Assembly: GCA_002683825.1 (NCBI GenBank)
Contig: NYUD01000057.1
Span: forward strand, 1-64,000
Length of the DNA stretch: 64,000 bases
DNA from: Planctomycetota bacterium
GTDB lineage: Bacteria > Planctomycetota > UBA1135 > GCA-002686595
Direction of reading: 5' to 3'
The notes beneath the pieces were generated by a model that had not been told where the DNA came from, did no database searches, and worked only from the letters and a program-made list of their open reading frames with translations. A program made the position numbers and the translations under genes. Below are positions 7,820-16,918 of this stretch, piece by piece. Every line of letters begins with the position of its first letter. Position 1 is the first letter of the stretch.

Positions 7820-9361
7820 CTAGGCCCTGCGCCCCAGCTCGTGTAGAAGCCACCTGCGGAAGCGCTTCTTCTCTTCCCTTGCCAGAACTGCGATCCAGAA
7901 CAAACCCAGCGCCATCGCGTAGAAGCCGGCCTTGATCGGTACCGAGAGCCACATACTGAGATCCCCGGCCGCCTCCATGCCGTCGATCCAGAGCGAGAAC
8001 GCCCCTGCGATCAAGACGCAGCCGAGAATGGTCGCCAACCGTCGGTTCTCGAAGGGCACCTGGGACTCCGCCCGTGCGGCCACCACCATCATTGCGGCGA
8101 TCGCTACGAAGGTCAGAAGGGTGGCCATCGCCGCCCCCTCGAATCCATAGATCGGTATCAGATAGAGGTTTGCGATCAGGTTTATGCCCACCGCAACGAT
8201 GTTGATCGTGAAGATCCGCCCGGTCCGTTTCGTGACGAAAAGAACCGTCTGCGCGACGTGGTAGAGAGCCCAGAAGACATATCCCGCTGAGATCCACGGA
8301 ATCGCCTTGTAGGCCACCCAGAACCCCCGCGGTTCGGCGAGCAGAATCGCCCCCTGGCGTCCGAAGAGGATCACGCCGAGGCTTGCCGCCGCGATCGTCA
8401 GCACCGCGTAGGTCCCGACCCGCGCGATGAGGGCGGAGCGCTCCTTGGCGTTTTCGATGGCGAAAATCCACGGCTGCCAGATCTGGAGGAACGGCCCCAG
8501 GAGCATGTTGGTCACGAGAAACGCGATTTTGTACCCGTGCCCGTAGATCCCGGTGATCCTCTGTCCATCGTCACCGGAGAGCTCGAGCAAGAGCCGCCTG
8601 TCGGCGAAGTGGAGCACCAGCTGGCAGAGTCCGACCGGCACCAGGGGCCAGGCATAGACCAGAATGGGGCGTAGCACGCGCCAGTTGAAACGCGGTTTCA
8701 GGGTGACGAAGATCCAGCCGCAGAGTCCCAGGGACGTCAGTGATTCCCCGATCAGCATGCTGAGGAGGAAGCCGTAGACGCCGAGTTGAAGGTGCCCGAT
8801 GAAGAGGAAGTTGAAGCCCACCTCGACCAGGAGCTTGATCGACTGGATGGTCGTGAAGGCCTTCGAGCGTCTGAGGATCTGGAGGTAGTAGAACCCCGAC
8901 ATCGAACTCAGCTGGAAGGGGATCAGGATCAGTGCGATCTGCAGGATCCGGCCCAGTTCGCCGGCGGCTACCTCGCCCCCCTTGCCCAGCATCGGCGTGA
9001 CCAGGGAAGGGCTGAAAAAGAGCGCCGTTCCACAGACGATCCAGGCCACGAGCCCGATCAGGATCGTCGATGAGGTGACGACGCGCCCCCGATCCTCGGG
9101 GTTCTTTTGGTCGTAGTAGAAGCGCACCATCGCGCCCAGCACGTTGATCCCCAGGAGCTGTTGCAGGGCGATCAGCCAGAAATCGACGGTCTCCTTGACC
9201 CCCACCCCGGGTTCGCCCAGCCACCTCGTGTAGAGCCGGTGCATTCCGATCGAGATGAACTGGCGCAGGAGAGGGGCCACGCTGTAGATCGCCGAGTGGC
9301 GGACGAGCCCACCCAGCGCTCGGGTCTCAGCGCTGGCTTCTTGTTCGTCGTCGGGGGACAT
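7820..9361 (-). CDS. Wzx/MurJ-type polysaccharide flippase
   Basis: 513 residues with about 12-14 predicted transmembrane helices spread over the whole length, starting at LVRHSAIYSVAPLLRQFISIG. This is the layout of the MOP superfamily (polysaccharide biosynthesis / oligosaccharide flippases). The N-terminal 15 residues are acidic and cytosolic, and the C-terminus is basic. Such proteins move undecaprenyl-linked glycans across the inner membrane. The neighbouring ugd supports a surface-polysaccharide role. It cannot be assigned to a specific substrate. The ATG at 9361 is preceded by a 60-base spacer from the upstream methyltransferase. Confidence 0.82.
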   Translation of the reverse strand: MSPDDEQEASAETRALGGLVRHSAIYSVAPLLRQFISIGMHRLYTRWLGEPGVGVKETVDFWLIALQQLLGINVLGAMVRFYYDQKNPEDRGRVVTSSTILIGLVAWIVCGTALFFSPSLVTPMLGKGGEVAAGELGRILQIALILIPFQLSSMSGFYYLQILRRSKAFTTIQSIKLLVEVGFNFLFIGHLQLGVYGFLLSMLIGESLTSLGLCGWIFVTLKPRFNWRVLRPILVYAWPLVPVGLCQLVLHFADRRLLLELSGDDGQRITGIYGHGYKIAFLVTNMLLGPFLQIWQPWIFAIENAKERSALIARVGTYAVLTIAAASLGVILFGRQGAILLAEPRGFWVAYKAIPWISAGYVFWALYHVAQTVLFVTKRTGRIFTINIVAVGINLIANLYLIPIYGFEGAAMATLLTFVAIAAMMVVAARAESQVPFENRRLATILGCVLIAGAFSLWIDGMEAAGDLSMWLSVPIKAGFYAMALGLFWIAVLAREEKKRFRRWLLHELGRRA

Positions 9362-9421
9362 TTAGGGGGGAGGATACGAGCCCCGGAGCCCGTCCGGAGA
9401 AGACTTCGACTGTGGGGAGTG

Positions 9422-10645
9422 CTAGCTCTCGTGCTTTCGTACGAGAAAGACTCGCCGGGACCGTTCCAGCTTGGCCGCGATCACGAGTCCGGGGCGCGAT
9501 CCCTTGCCGCCCAGGCGAGCCGCCAGCTTGGCGGCGGTTTCCTGAAGGCCTCGCTTTTTGACCACGATGGGGCCGATATCGTGGCGGGCCAGCATCGCCC
9601 GCACGCGTCGGCGATCGAGGGGGGTGCTGTCGATGACCCGGTAGAAGGCCGCGGCGGGCGAATCGTTCGGCTCGCAGGCCCCCAGATAACCCAGCTCGGG
9701 CGCCAGCGGGGCCGCGGAGACCCGACGGGCAAAACGCCCCAGCAGGCCGGAGGCGGTCAGGGCGGGGTCCGGATCTGCGATCCAGGCGACGGTTTCGGCC
9801 GTCTTGGCAGCGAGGGGGGGGACCTTCAGGGGAGAGCCTGCCAGCTCTTCACGCGCCCCCCGGCGTAGGATGGTCGCGGTGCGGGGCTCCTCCGCCGCCA
9901 GTTCACCGGTCCAGAGGCAGAGCTCCTTCAGTTCCCCCTCCAGGCTGACCCACTCGAGCGAACGGCAGAGCGAGGGGGGCAGGGGCAAGGCCGCCGGATT
10001 CAGGGCCGGTGGAAGCTTCAGGCAGGCACCCCGCAGACGGGGGAGCCAGGCCAGGAGCTCTTCCAGGGAGGGGGACCAGCGTCGTGGATCGAGCGTACGC
10101 CGGGGACCGGTTCGGCCCCCGGCCCCCGGCCGCGTGCCCGTGCGGCGGTCCGGATCGACGAAGAGCCAGTCCGTCCGCACCGTGTGCGGGCTCGCCCGGG
10201 CACAGATCACCCCCGCCTCCAGCCCGGTGGCCTCGAGGTTGGCGCGCAGGAGCCGGGCGACGGTGGGATCCCGCTCGATTCCCACGACCACAAGACCCGC
10301 ACGGGCCATGGCCAGAAGATCCCCCCCCAGCCCGGCCGTGGCGTCCGCCACGGCCTCGTCTCCGCAAACCCGTCGCAGCCGTTCGGCCCGCAGCGCGGCG
10401 ACCCGGGCGTCGGTGGCCTGTTCGAGGCCCTTGCGAGTCAGCCAGAGGTGTCCTGCGTCCACGAGCTTGCCCCGCGCGCGCCGGCGCAAATCGGCGAACT
10501 CGGCCACCTGACGAGCCTCTTCGGGGGGCAATCTCCGGTGCAGCCAGTCCAGACGCTGGAGTCCCTCGAGGTTCTCGGGGAGCTCATCGAGGATCCGGGC
10601 CCAGCGAGGATCGAATCTGAGGGTGCTCACGGGGCCTGTTCCCAT
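9422..10645 (-). CDS. Class I methyltransferase with THUMP-like C-terminal domain
   Basis: About 407 residues. The SAM pocket is VADATAGLGGDLLAMAR (motif I) with VVGIERDPTVARLLRAN (motif II). DWLFVDPDRR occupies the motif IV position, an NPPY-like D-P-D variant. The final third (about 330-407, PLDRRRVRAMLARHDIGPI) matches the THUMP-like domain found C-terminal to such methyltransferases, suggesting an RNA substrate. The family is widespread but not functionally characterised to my knowledge. ATG 10645 or GTG 10630 could be the start. It is divergent from the response-regulator gene. Confidence 0.8.
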   Translation of the reverse strand: MGTGPVSTLRFDPRWARILDELPENLEGLQRLDWLHRRLPPEEARQVAEFADLRRRARGKLVDAGHLWLTRKGLEQATDARVAALRAERLRRVCGDEAVADATAGLGGDLLAMARAGLVVVGIERDPTVARLLRANLEATGLEAGVICARASPHTVRTDWLFVDPDRRTGTRPGAGGRTGPRRTLDPRRWSPSLEELLAWLPRLRGACLKLPPALNPAALPLPPSLCRSLEWVSLEGELKELCLWTGELAAEEPRTATILRRGAREELAGSPLKVPPLAAKTAETVAWIADPDPALTASGLLGRFARRVSAAPLAPELGYLGACEPNDSPAAAFYRVIDSTPLDRRRVRAMLARHDIGPIVVKKRGLQETAAKLAARLGGKGSRPGLVIAAKLERSRRVFLVRKHES

Positions 10646-10762
10646 TTTTGGGATTTTAGGGTAGCGCCCTTCGGAGAATACGTCGTCCTATTGCGGAAGT
10701 GCCCATTAGGATCGACTCCCCCTCGCTTGCATACCTCCCCATCCGGGATCGGGAGGATCACC

Positions 10763-12646
10763 ATGGCTAAACGCATTCTTCTCATCGAGGACGATCCTAG
10801 CTCGCAACTGCTCTACAGGAATCGACTTGCCGATGTGGGACACGAGGTGGTCAGCGTCGATACGGGCGCCATGGGCCTCATGGAGGCCCGGGGGTCGGAG
10901 TTTGACCTGTTTCTGGTGGACGTGGATCTGGGATCTGGAATCGATGGGCTCGAGGTCTGCCGCCGGCTCAAGGGGGTGCCCGAGCTGGTCGGGATCCCGG
11001 TGGTCTTGATCAGCGGACAGGTGAGAGGGGCCGGTGACCTGCACCGGGGCTACGAGGCCGGCTGTCAGGCCTTCCTGAAGAAGGGCGACTCGACCCTGGT
11101 GGAGGACACCGTCCGCGCCATGCTGCGCGTGAAGTCGTTGCAGGACGATCTGGCGACCCAGAACCACCTCCTGGAAGAGCAGAACCGACGCCTCCAGGAG
11201 GCCCACGCCCGGGGCGCGGACCTCGAACACGCGTTGATCGAATCGGAATCGCGCTCGCTCTCCTCCGGATCGACCAGCAGGCCTGACGGGATACTGATGG
11301 TCGATGCGGACGGGATCTGTCGACTGGCGGACCGTGGCGCGCGCCACCTCTTCGGGGCAGGCCTGGAGGGCAAGCACCTGGCTGCCCTGATCCCGGGCAG
11401 CGGCCTTGAAGCTGTCGTGCGCGACACCCGCAACGAACCCCAGGACTATCGTTTCGAGTCATCGGATCTCTCGGGACGCCCGTCGCGTTCCATCACGGCC
11501 AGCGTATTCCCGATGCTGCCTTCGTCATCGATGGATGAGGGCGGACTGCGGGTCGTCGCCCTTTTCGATCGCGATTTCGGACGGCTGGCGGCCGAGCTGT
11601 CCTCGGAAGGACCCCTCTTCGATACCAGCGGTGGGGAGCTCGGAATGCTCCGCGAAGCAGCCCGTGTCGTTTATCGTCCTTCGGCCCTGATCGGGGAGTC
11701 GTCGGCGATCCGCCAGATTCGCGGGCGTATCCCCGGACTCGCTTCCAGCAGCAAGCCCGTCTGGATCCAGGGCGATGCGGGGACCGAAAGGAGCCTGCTC
11801 GCCCGCCTGCTGCACTACTCGGGCGATCGCATCGGTTCCTTTGTGCCGGTCGACTGTGCATCGATGTCGCCCCAGGTCCTCGAACGGGAGATCCGCGGAT
11901 ATGCGCGTGACGCCTTCCCCGAGGCGGGCGTCGATCGCCCCGGGCTTCTCCTGCGAGCGCGGGGCGGAACGCTCTTCATCGACAACGCGGAGGCTCTCGA
12001 AAGCGGTCTGATTTTGGAGCTCGAGCAAGTTGCAACGAAGGGCGTCGCTCGGCGTCTGGGGTCGAAGTCCGTGGAACGCGTCGATGCGCGCATCTGCATC
12101 GCGACCTCGACGAAGCTCGGCGAAGATCTGGTCGACAGGTTCGGTCGCTTCGGCGCTGTCGAGCTGGTCTTGCCTCCGTTGAACGAGCGCCTCGAGGATG
12201 TGGAGCGACTGGCGCGGACCTACATCGATAGCTCCTACTCACCCCTGCTCGATCTCTCGCCGGAGGCCGTCTCGACGCTGTCCGAGCACTCCTGGCCGGG
12301 GAACCTCGCAGAGCTGTCCCAGTGCATGGAATCGGCCGCGCGCAGTGCCAGTGGCCATTGGATCGAAGTGTCCGACCTCCCGCCGCCGCTGGCCGCGATC
12401 CACACTCGCTCGAACAAGAACACGGAGATTCCCTCGCTCATTCCCGTTTCCGCACCCCAGGCTGAACCGGTGTCCTATCTGGAATACAACGACGAAGAGG
12501 ACGGCCCCCTGCTGAAGCACTTCGAGAAAAAGGCCTTGCTCTTCGCCTTGCATCAGACCGGCTGGGACAAGCTCGGCGCAGCGAAGTTGGCCGGCGTCGG
12601 CAAGAGCACTTTCTACCGCAAGCTAAAGACCCACGGGATCAAATAG
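10763..12646 (+). CDS. NtrC-like response regulator with degenerate AAA+ domain
   Basis: 627 residues. Domains: receiver (1-120; acidic pair E9/D10/D11, phosphoacceptor D53 in FLVDVDLG, Lys in FLKKGDS); coiled coil (about 122-160); PAS-like fold (175-275); sigma54-activator-type AAA+ region (310-540); Fis-type helix-turn-helix (about 580-627, ending STFYRKLKTHGIK). The AAA+ part has decayed. The P-loop reads GDAGTERS at about 337-344 and lacks the Lys. The GAFTGA sigma54-contact loop is absent. Walker B is FIDNAEA, with Asn for Glu. It should bind DNA but not hydrolyse ATP or remodel sigma54. The ATG at 10763 has GGGAGGA five bases upstream. Confidence 0.88.
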   Translation: MAKRILLIEDDPSSQLLYRNRLADVGHEVVSVDTGAMGLMEARGSEFDLFLVDVDLGSGIDGLEVCRRLKGVPELVGIPVVLISGQVRGAGDLHRGYEAGCQAFLKKGDSTLVEDTVRAMLRVKSLQDDLATQNHLLEEQNRRLQEAHARGADLEHALIESESRSLSSGSTSRPDGILMVDADGICRLADRGARHLFGAGLEGKHLAALIPGSGLEAVVRDTRNEPQDYRFESSDLSGRPSRSITASVFPMLPSSSMDEGGLRVVALFDRDFGRLAAELSSEGPLFDTSGGELGMLREAARVVYRPSALIGESSAIRQIRGRIPGLASSSKPVWIQGDAGTERSLLARLLHYSGDRIGSFVPVDCASMSPQVLEREIRGYARDAFPEAGVDRPGLLLRARGGTLFIDNAEALESGLILELEQVATKGVARRLGSKSVERVDARICIATSTKLGEDLVDRFGRFGAVELVLPPLNERLEDVERLARTYIDSSYSPLLDLSPEAVSTLSEHSWPGNLAELSQCMESAARSASGHWIEVSDLPPPLAAIHTRSNKNTEIPSLIPVSAPQAEPVSYLEYNDEEDGPLLKHFEKKALLFALHQTGWDKLGAAKLAGVGKSTFYRKLKTHGIK

Positions 12647-12651
12647 GGACG

Positions 12652-14619
12652 TCAGCGGTCCGACGGCACACGCTCTTGTGCTGGGATCCCGATGCCCGAA
12701 AAGGGTTCGCCCGGCGGCAGGCTTGGGTTGTGCAAACTTGCGCTCAGCACGACCGTGTTCTCGCGTAGCTTGCCCTGAAGCGCGTGAATCGTGCGCGAGC
12801 CCGTCTTGTGCAGGAGGAGGCTCGTCCGGGCGGCGATTGACGCCGCCTGAACCCACTCCCCCGTGGGACGCATCGACCAGAGGGTTCCGTCCCGGTCGGC
12901 GGCGACGACGTAGAGGTCGACAACCTGTCGGTGTCCCTCGTGCTTGATCTCCACACTGAAACAGCCGTCGTCGTCGAAATCCAAGGCCAGGCGCGGCCCC
13001 AGCTTCAGGTTGCGGTTGCGCAGCAGGAAGAACGGATAGGGCGAGGGGATGTCAGGCTGGCGATCGCGGGCGGCGACGGGGACCGCAATCAGTTCGTAGT
13101 GGCCAAGAGCAGCGATGAGATCGCGCAGGCGATCCTCTGTGTCTCCCTTCGTGTCCCAACGCCGGAGCCACGTGCGCAGAAAATCGGTCGGCGTGGCGTT
13201 CTCGCCCAGGGAACCGATCAGAGGGACGATATAGTCCTCATCGCCGTGCATTCCAGCGATCAGGTCCACCCGCGGTACGCCGCGCCAGGAACGGGTCCCG
13301 CTTTCGCCCGGCGGGGGTGAGGTGCGCCCGAGGGCATCGATCACGTCCTTGCGTGACAGATAGCCGATCGCACCGGGCCAGAACGTCACGATCGTGGTGT
13401 CTTCGCGGACCTTGTCGCGCAGGAAGACACCGATCGGGCGCAGATTGCTTACCTTGCGAATCTCCTTCAATAATCCGGCCCGACCGAGGGGGTGTTCGTA
13501 CGCCGTTTCGAGGACCGAGGAGGGCTTCATCCACTTGCGCAGGAGGTTTTCCATCGGGATCCGGCCGAGATCGCCGGGCAGCTTGCTGACCAGGAAGCAC
13601 GCGGCGACGGTTGCGACCAACCCACTCCAACAGGGCGGTATCAGGCGCGGCTTGGCGTCCATCCAGTTCGTCATCGCGTCCTGGATCGAGAGGAAGAGGA
13701 GCGGGAGCACCGGCGCCAGGACATTCCAGAACGGCAGCTGATCCCCGCCGGTGAGGAGGCAGCTCAAGGCCCAGATGAGGAAGAGAAAGGCCGCCCGCCG
13801 CCCGCTCGGTGAGAGGTGGCCGGTGAGAAGTGCAAGGGCCGGCAAAGGCAGAAGCAACCCGAGTCCCGACGCGAAGACGAAGCTCCAGATGTAGTGGCCG
13901 CCGATCACGATCTGCTCGGAATCGAAGCTCAAGAGTTGCTTTTCAAACGGCAACAACGGGCTCCCTGTAAGCCAATTTCTCAACAGGAGAACGAGGACGA
14001 GGAAGACCGCCGTGAACATGAACGCTCGGCGGAGCGAGGCGCGTCGCAGACGATCCCCGGGCCGATCGACGAGCTCCAGGGTGCCCAGTGCAAGAACGAA
14101 GAAAATCCCCTCCGATGCGCTCACCGACAACATGCAAAGCAGCGCCACCGTGGGCTTGAGCCAACCGCGCTCGAAGGCCAGAAAGGCGGCGGTCACCAGA
14201 AACATGACAAGCGAAGTTTCAGTGCCGTTTGCGGCCGCCGCCGCAGCGCTTCCGCTCGAGGCGAGCAGCAACGGTGCGATCAGACCGGCGATGCGCTTCG
14301 TACTGAATTGTGCGAGCAGAACGATCGTCGCCAGCGCACTCGTCAGACCCACATATTGCGAGAAAACCGTCGGCGAAAAGTTGAGACGTGACGCGACCGC
14401 GCTCAGACCGATCCACATGAGCGATGGATAGGAATCTGCGGGTGCTCCGCCCGGATCCCATTGGGCCACGCCGGTGTACACCAGGTTGCGACCGATCCGA
14501 TAGGCCACGTGGGCGGAGTCGTAGGGGGCGGCAAACTCCCCGTCCGGCGTCTGATAGATCGCCAGCGTGTGGGTCAGGAGGACGACCAGGGTGAGGAAGA
14601 TGACCGTGCCGCGATTCAT
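12652..14619 (-). CDS. GT-C fold membrane glycosyltransferase-like protein
   Basis: 655 residues. The N-terminal 370 residues hold about 10-12 transmembrane helices. The remainder is a soluble, mixed alpha/beta domain, presumably periplasmic. The first loop carries an Asp-containing motif, PYDSAHVAYRIGRNLV, followed by PADSYPSLMWIGLSA. This resembles the catalytic loop of lipid-phosphosugar-dependent GT-C enzymes. The gene lies between, and opposite to, the degenerate regulator and the kinase-like gene, with 5 bases separating its stop from the regulator's stop. The acceptor is unknown. It could instead be a non-catalytic relative. Confidence 0.65.
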   Translation of the reverse strand: MNRGTVIFLTLVVLLTHTLAIYQTPDGEFAAPYDSAHVAYRIGRNLVYTGVAQWDPGGAPADSYPSLMWIGLSAVASRLNFSPTVFSQYVGLTSALATIVLLAQFSTKRIAGLIAPLLLASSGSAAAAAANGTETSLVMFLVTAAFLAFERGWLKPTVALLCMLSVSASEGIFFVLALGTLELVDRPGDRLRRASLRRAFMFTAVFLVLVLLLRNWLTGSPLLPFEKQLLSFDSEQIVIGGHYIWSFVFASGLGLLLPLPALALLTGHLSPSGRRAAFLFLIWALSCLLTGGDQLPFWNVLAPVLPLLFLSIQDAMTNWMDAKPRLIPPCWSGLVATVAACFLVSKLPGDLGRIPMENLLRKWMKPSSVLETAYEHPLGRAGLLKEIRKVSNLRPIGVFLRDKVREDTTIVTFWPGAIGYLSRKDVIDALGRTSPPPGESGTRSWRGVPRVDLIAGMHGDEDYIVPLIGSLGENATPTDFLRTWLRRWDTKGDTEDRLRDLIAALGHYELIAVPVAARDRQPDIPSPYPFFLLRNRNLKLGPRLALDFDDDGCFSVEIKHEGHRQVVDLYVVAADRDGTLWSMRPTGEWVQAASIAARTSLLLHKTGSRTIHALQGKLRENTVVLSASLHNPSLPPGEPFSGIGIPAQERVPSDR

Positions 14620-14706
14620 GCCTGCTCGGGAAAAGGAGTGAAGGCGTTTTCCCGATGCTGGAGTATCCTCGCCGCGAGCGCTTTTCCAATGCTGCGTTCC
14701 TGACCC

Positions 14707-15684
14707 GTGTCCGAAAAGCTACCCCCCTCCATTGCGCACCACTCGGTCCTGGCGGCCACCATCCCGGCCCTCGTGCATCGAGCCAACAACTGTCTTTCGG
14801 TCATCAACGGCACCCTGGACATGGCCTCCGGCCTGACCCCTGAAGACCGAGCGGTTCTGGACGACGAAAATGAGGCTCTCACGGGCCTCCTGGAGCACCT
14901 GGCTTTCCAATCCCGCGGCGATATTTGCGAAGTGGGGGTCATCGAGCTCCATGACTTGCTTTCGGAGCTCGAGTTCATCCTGGGCATCATCGGACGCTTT
15001 CTGCATTGCGAGGTGGAGTTCCGCTACTTCGTGACCGCCGCGACGGTTCAGGGCGATCGCGCCCGTCTGTACCGGCTGCTGGTATCGCTCTGCAGCGAAC
15101 GATTGACCGCGATGGCCCCGCTTGCGACCGGGAGGGGCGTGCCCCCAACCCTGCGGGTCTGCCTTTCGGCGCCCGGCGCCCGTGCCCGACTGGTCCTTGC
15201 CGATACGGGGGGAGGCCTACCGGGCGACCTCAGGCTCAGGGAGGCCTTTCAGGATGAGGCCGGGAAGCTCGGCGAGCTGTGGGGGTTCGAGCTTTCCTCG
15301 CGCGCCATCGGTTCCGCCCACGCCTACCTGTTGAGCGCGCCGGTCCTGAGCGCCTCCAGGCCGAAGGCGGCCGTGCGCAAGGAGGCGGGTCGCATCCTTC
15401 TCGTCCAGCCCGCGGGGGTTGACGCCGAGTTGAACGTCGCCGTGCTCTCCGAGCAGGGCTACCGCGTCGAGCATCGCGATTCGATCGATGGGTCCTGGCG
15501 GCCTGACGGTTTCGATCTCGTCCTGTGCGACGAGGAACTCTTCGATGCGATCCCGATTTCGACCCCGCACGTCCTGGTGCTGGGTGAATCTGCGAAGGGC
15601 CAGGGGTGGGCGCTCGGCGCGATTTCCAAACCGATCAAGCCGCTGGTGCTCTTGGAACGTGTTGGAAAGGCGATCGAGGGTTGA
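14707..15684 (+). CDS. Degenerate histidine-kinase-like protein with pseudo-receiver end
   Basis: 325 residues from GTG. Residues about 15-75 look like a dimerisation/phosphotransfer helix pair, with LVHRANNCLSVINGTLD matching the H-x3-N-x-L pattern of HisKA boxes. Residues about 100-215 resemble a GHKL ATP-binding domain: LVLADTGGGLPG stands in for the G1 box, but N- and G2-box residues are not obvious. Residues about 225-325 resemble a receiver (ILLVQPAG, DLVLCDEELF, ISKPIKPL) in which the acidic pocket is incomplete. It is divergent from the GT-C gene. It may be a phosphotransfer or scaffold partner of the degenerate NtrC-like regulator. Confidence 0.6.
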   Translation: MSEKLPPSIAHHSVLAATIPALVHRANNCLSVINGTLDMASGLTPEDRAVLDDENEALTGLLEHLAFQSRGDICEVGVIELHDLLSELEFILGIIGRFLHCEVEFRYFVTAATVQGDRARLYRLLVSLCSERLTAMAPLATGRGVPPTLRVCLSAPGARARLVLADTGGGLPGDLRLREAFQDEAGKLGELWGFELSSRAIGSAHAYLLSAPVLSASRPKAAVRKEAGRILLVQPAGVDAELNVAVLSEQGYRVEHRDSIDGSWRPDGFDLVLCDEELFDAIPISTPHVLVLGESAKGQGWALGAISKPIKPLVLLERVGKAIEG

Positions 15685-15712
15685 CGGAAGCGGGTGGGAC
15701 ACCTCGTCTGCG

Positions 15713-16918
15713 TCACCCGAGCCCCGCAATCGGAATCCGCTCCGTCCGCTCGTACGCCTCTGCCAAGAGCTCCTCCATCGATAGTCTGCTCTCGACCTCG
15801 TCACAGAGATCGATTCGGGCGCGCAGGATCGGGTGTTGTGGTTGGAAGACCGTGCAGCAATCAGGTTCGGGCTCGATCGAAAGCTCGAAGGTCCCGATCT
15901 TCTTCGCCAGGGCGATGGTTTCGCTCTTGTCGAAGGCGACCAAGGGGCGCAGCACAGGCAGGTCGGAAACATCCTGGATGCAGCGCATGTTTTCCAGCGT
16001 TTGACTCGCGACTTGTCCGACGCACTCACCGGTCACCAACCCACCTGCTCCTTCGTCTTCGGCGATGCGCGTCGCGATGCGTTGCATGGCGCGCCGATAG
16101 AGCACGGTGCGATATCCCTTGGGGGCTCCATCCCGGATAGCTTCCTGAATCCTCGTGAGAGGTGTGGCGCAAAAAAGCGCGCTGTTTTGAAAGCGCGTGA
16201 GGCGACGCACCAGCTTTTCGGCTTTGCGCAGGAAGCTGGCCCCGACATAGGGGTAGCTGTGAAAGGAAGAAAAAATGACCTCGAGTCCGCGCTTCATCGC
16301 CATCCACGAAGCGACCGGTGAATCGATGCCGCCGGAGAAGAGCGAGACGACGCGGCCGACGCTGCCAACGGGGAGCCCACCGGCCCCAGGGATGCGTTCG
16401 GCGAAGACATAAACCTGTTCGGCGCGCACGTTGATGCCCAGCACCAGCTCGGGCTTCGAGAGGTTCACGGACAACCGGGGTCCGAACTCGGCCATCACAC
16501 ACTCGCCGATTTGTCGGTCGAGTTGGACGGACGTCAGGTGGAAGCGCTTGTCCGATCGACGGGTTTCGACGCGGAAGGGGATCGGGGCATCGTCGGGGTA
16601 CCTGGCGAGGGCGGCGCGCATCGCCTCCAGGCTGGTTTCCGCGATCGCTTCGAACTCGCGCATCGTTTTCCGTGCAGGTGAGATGGAGGAGAGGCCGAAA
16701 ACCTCCTGCAAACGTTGCGTCGCCTCGCGGGCGCGTTGGGCCGGCCGTACGACCAGCATTCCGTGCTCGCGCTCCACCGTGCAGCCCGGCGCGACGGTTT
16801 TCAGGGCACGCCGCACGTTGCGTGCGAGCCGCCGCTCAAAGTTCCCGCGATTCTTGCCCTTGAGCCAAAGCTCGCCGTAGCGGGCGAGCAGGACTTCACG
16901 TGTCTCGGTCGTGCTCAT
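15713..16918 (-). CDS. thiI: tRNA uracil 4-sulfurtransferase ThiI (short form)
   Basis: ThiI adenylates U8 of tRNA and inserts sulfur to give 4-thiouridine. The 401-residue protein has an N-terminal ferredoxin-like and THUMP region (about 1-170) and a PP-loop ATPase with SLFSGGIDSPVASW. The conserved Cys-Cys near the C-terminus is PDCCTVFQPQHP. The E. coli-type rhodanese extension is missing, so persulfide must be received directly, probably on one of those Cys residues. The start overlaps the cysteine desulfurase stop by four bases (ATGA), which fits coupled sulfur delivery. Confidence 0.95.
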   Translation of the reverse strand: MSTTETREVLLARYGELWLKGKNRGNFERRLARNVRRALKTVAPGCTVEREHGMLVVRPAQRAREATQRLQEVFGLSSISPARKTMREFEAIAETSLEAMRAALARYPDDAPIPFRVETRRSDKRFHLTSVQLDRQIGECVMAEFGPRLSVNLSKPELVLGINVRAEQVYVFAERIPGAGGLPVGSVGRVVSLFSGGIDSPVASWMAMKRGLEVIFSSFHSYPYVGASFLRKAEKLVRRLTRFQNSALFCATPLTRIQEAIRDGAPKGYRTVLYRRAMQRIATRIAEDEGAGGLVTGECVGQVASQTLENMRCIQDVSDLPVLRPLVAFDKSETIALAKKIGTFELSIEPEPDCCTVFQPQHPILRARIDLCDEVESRLSMEELLAEAYERTERIPIAGLG

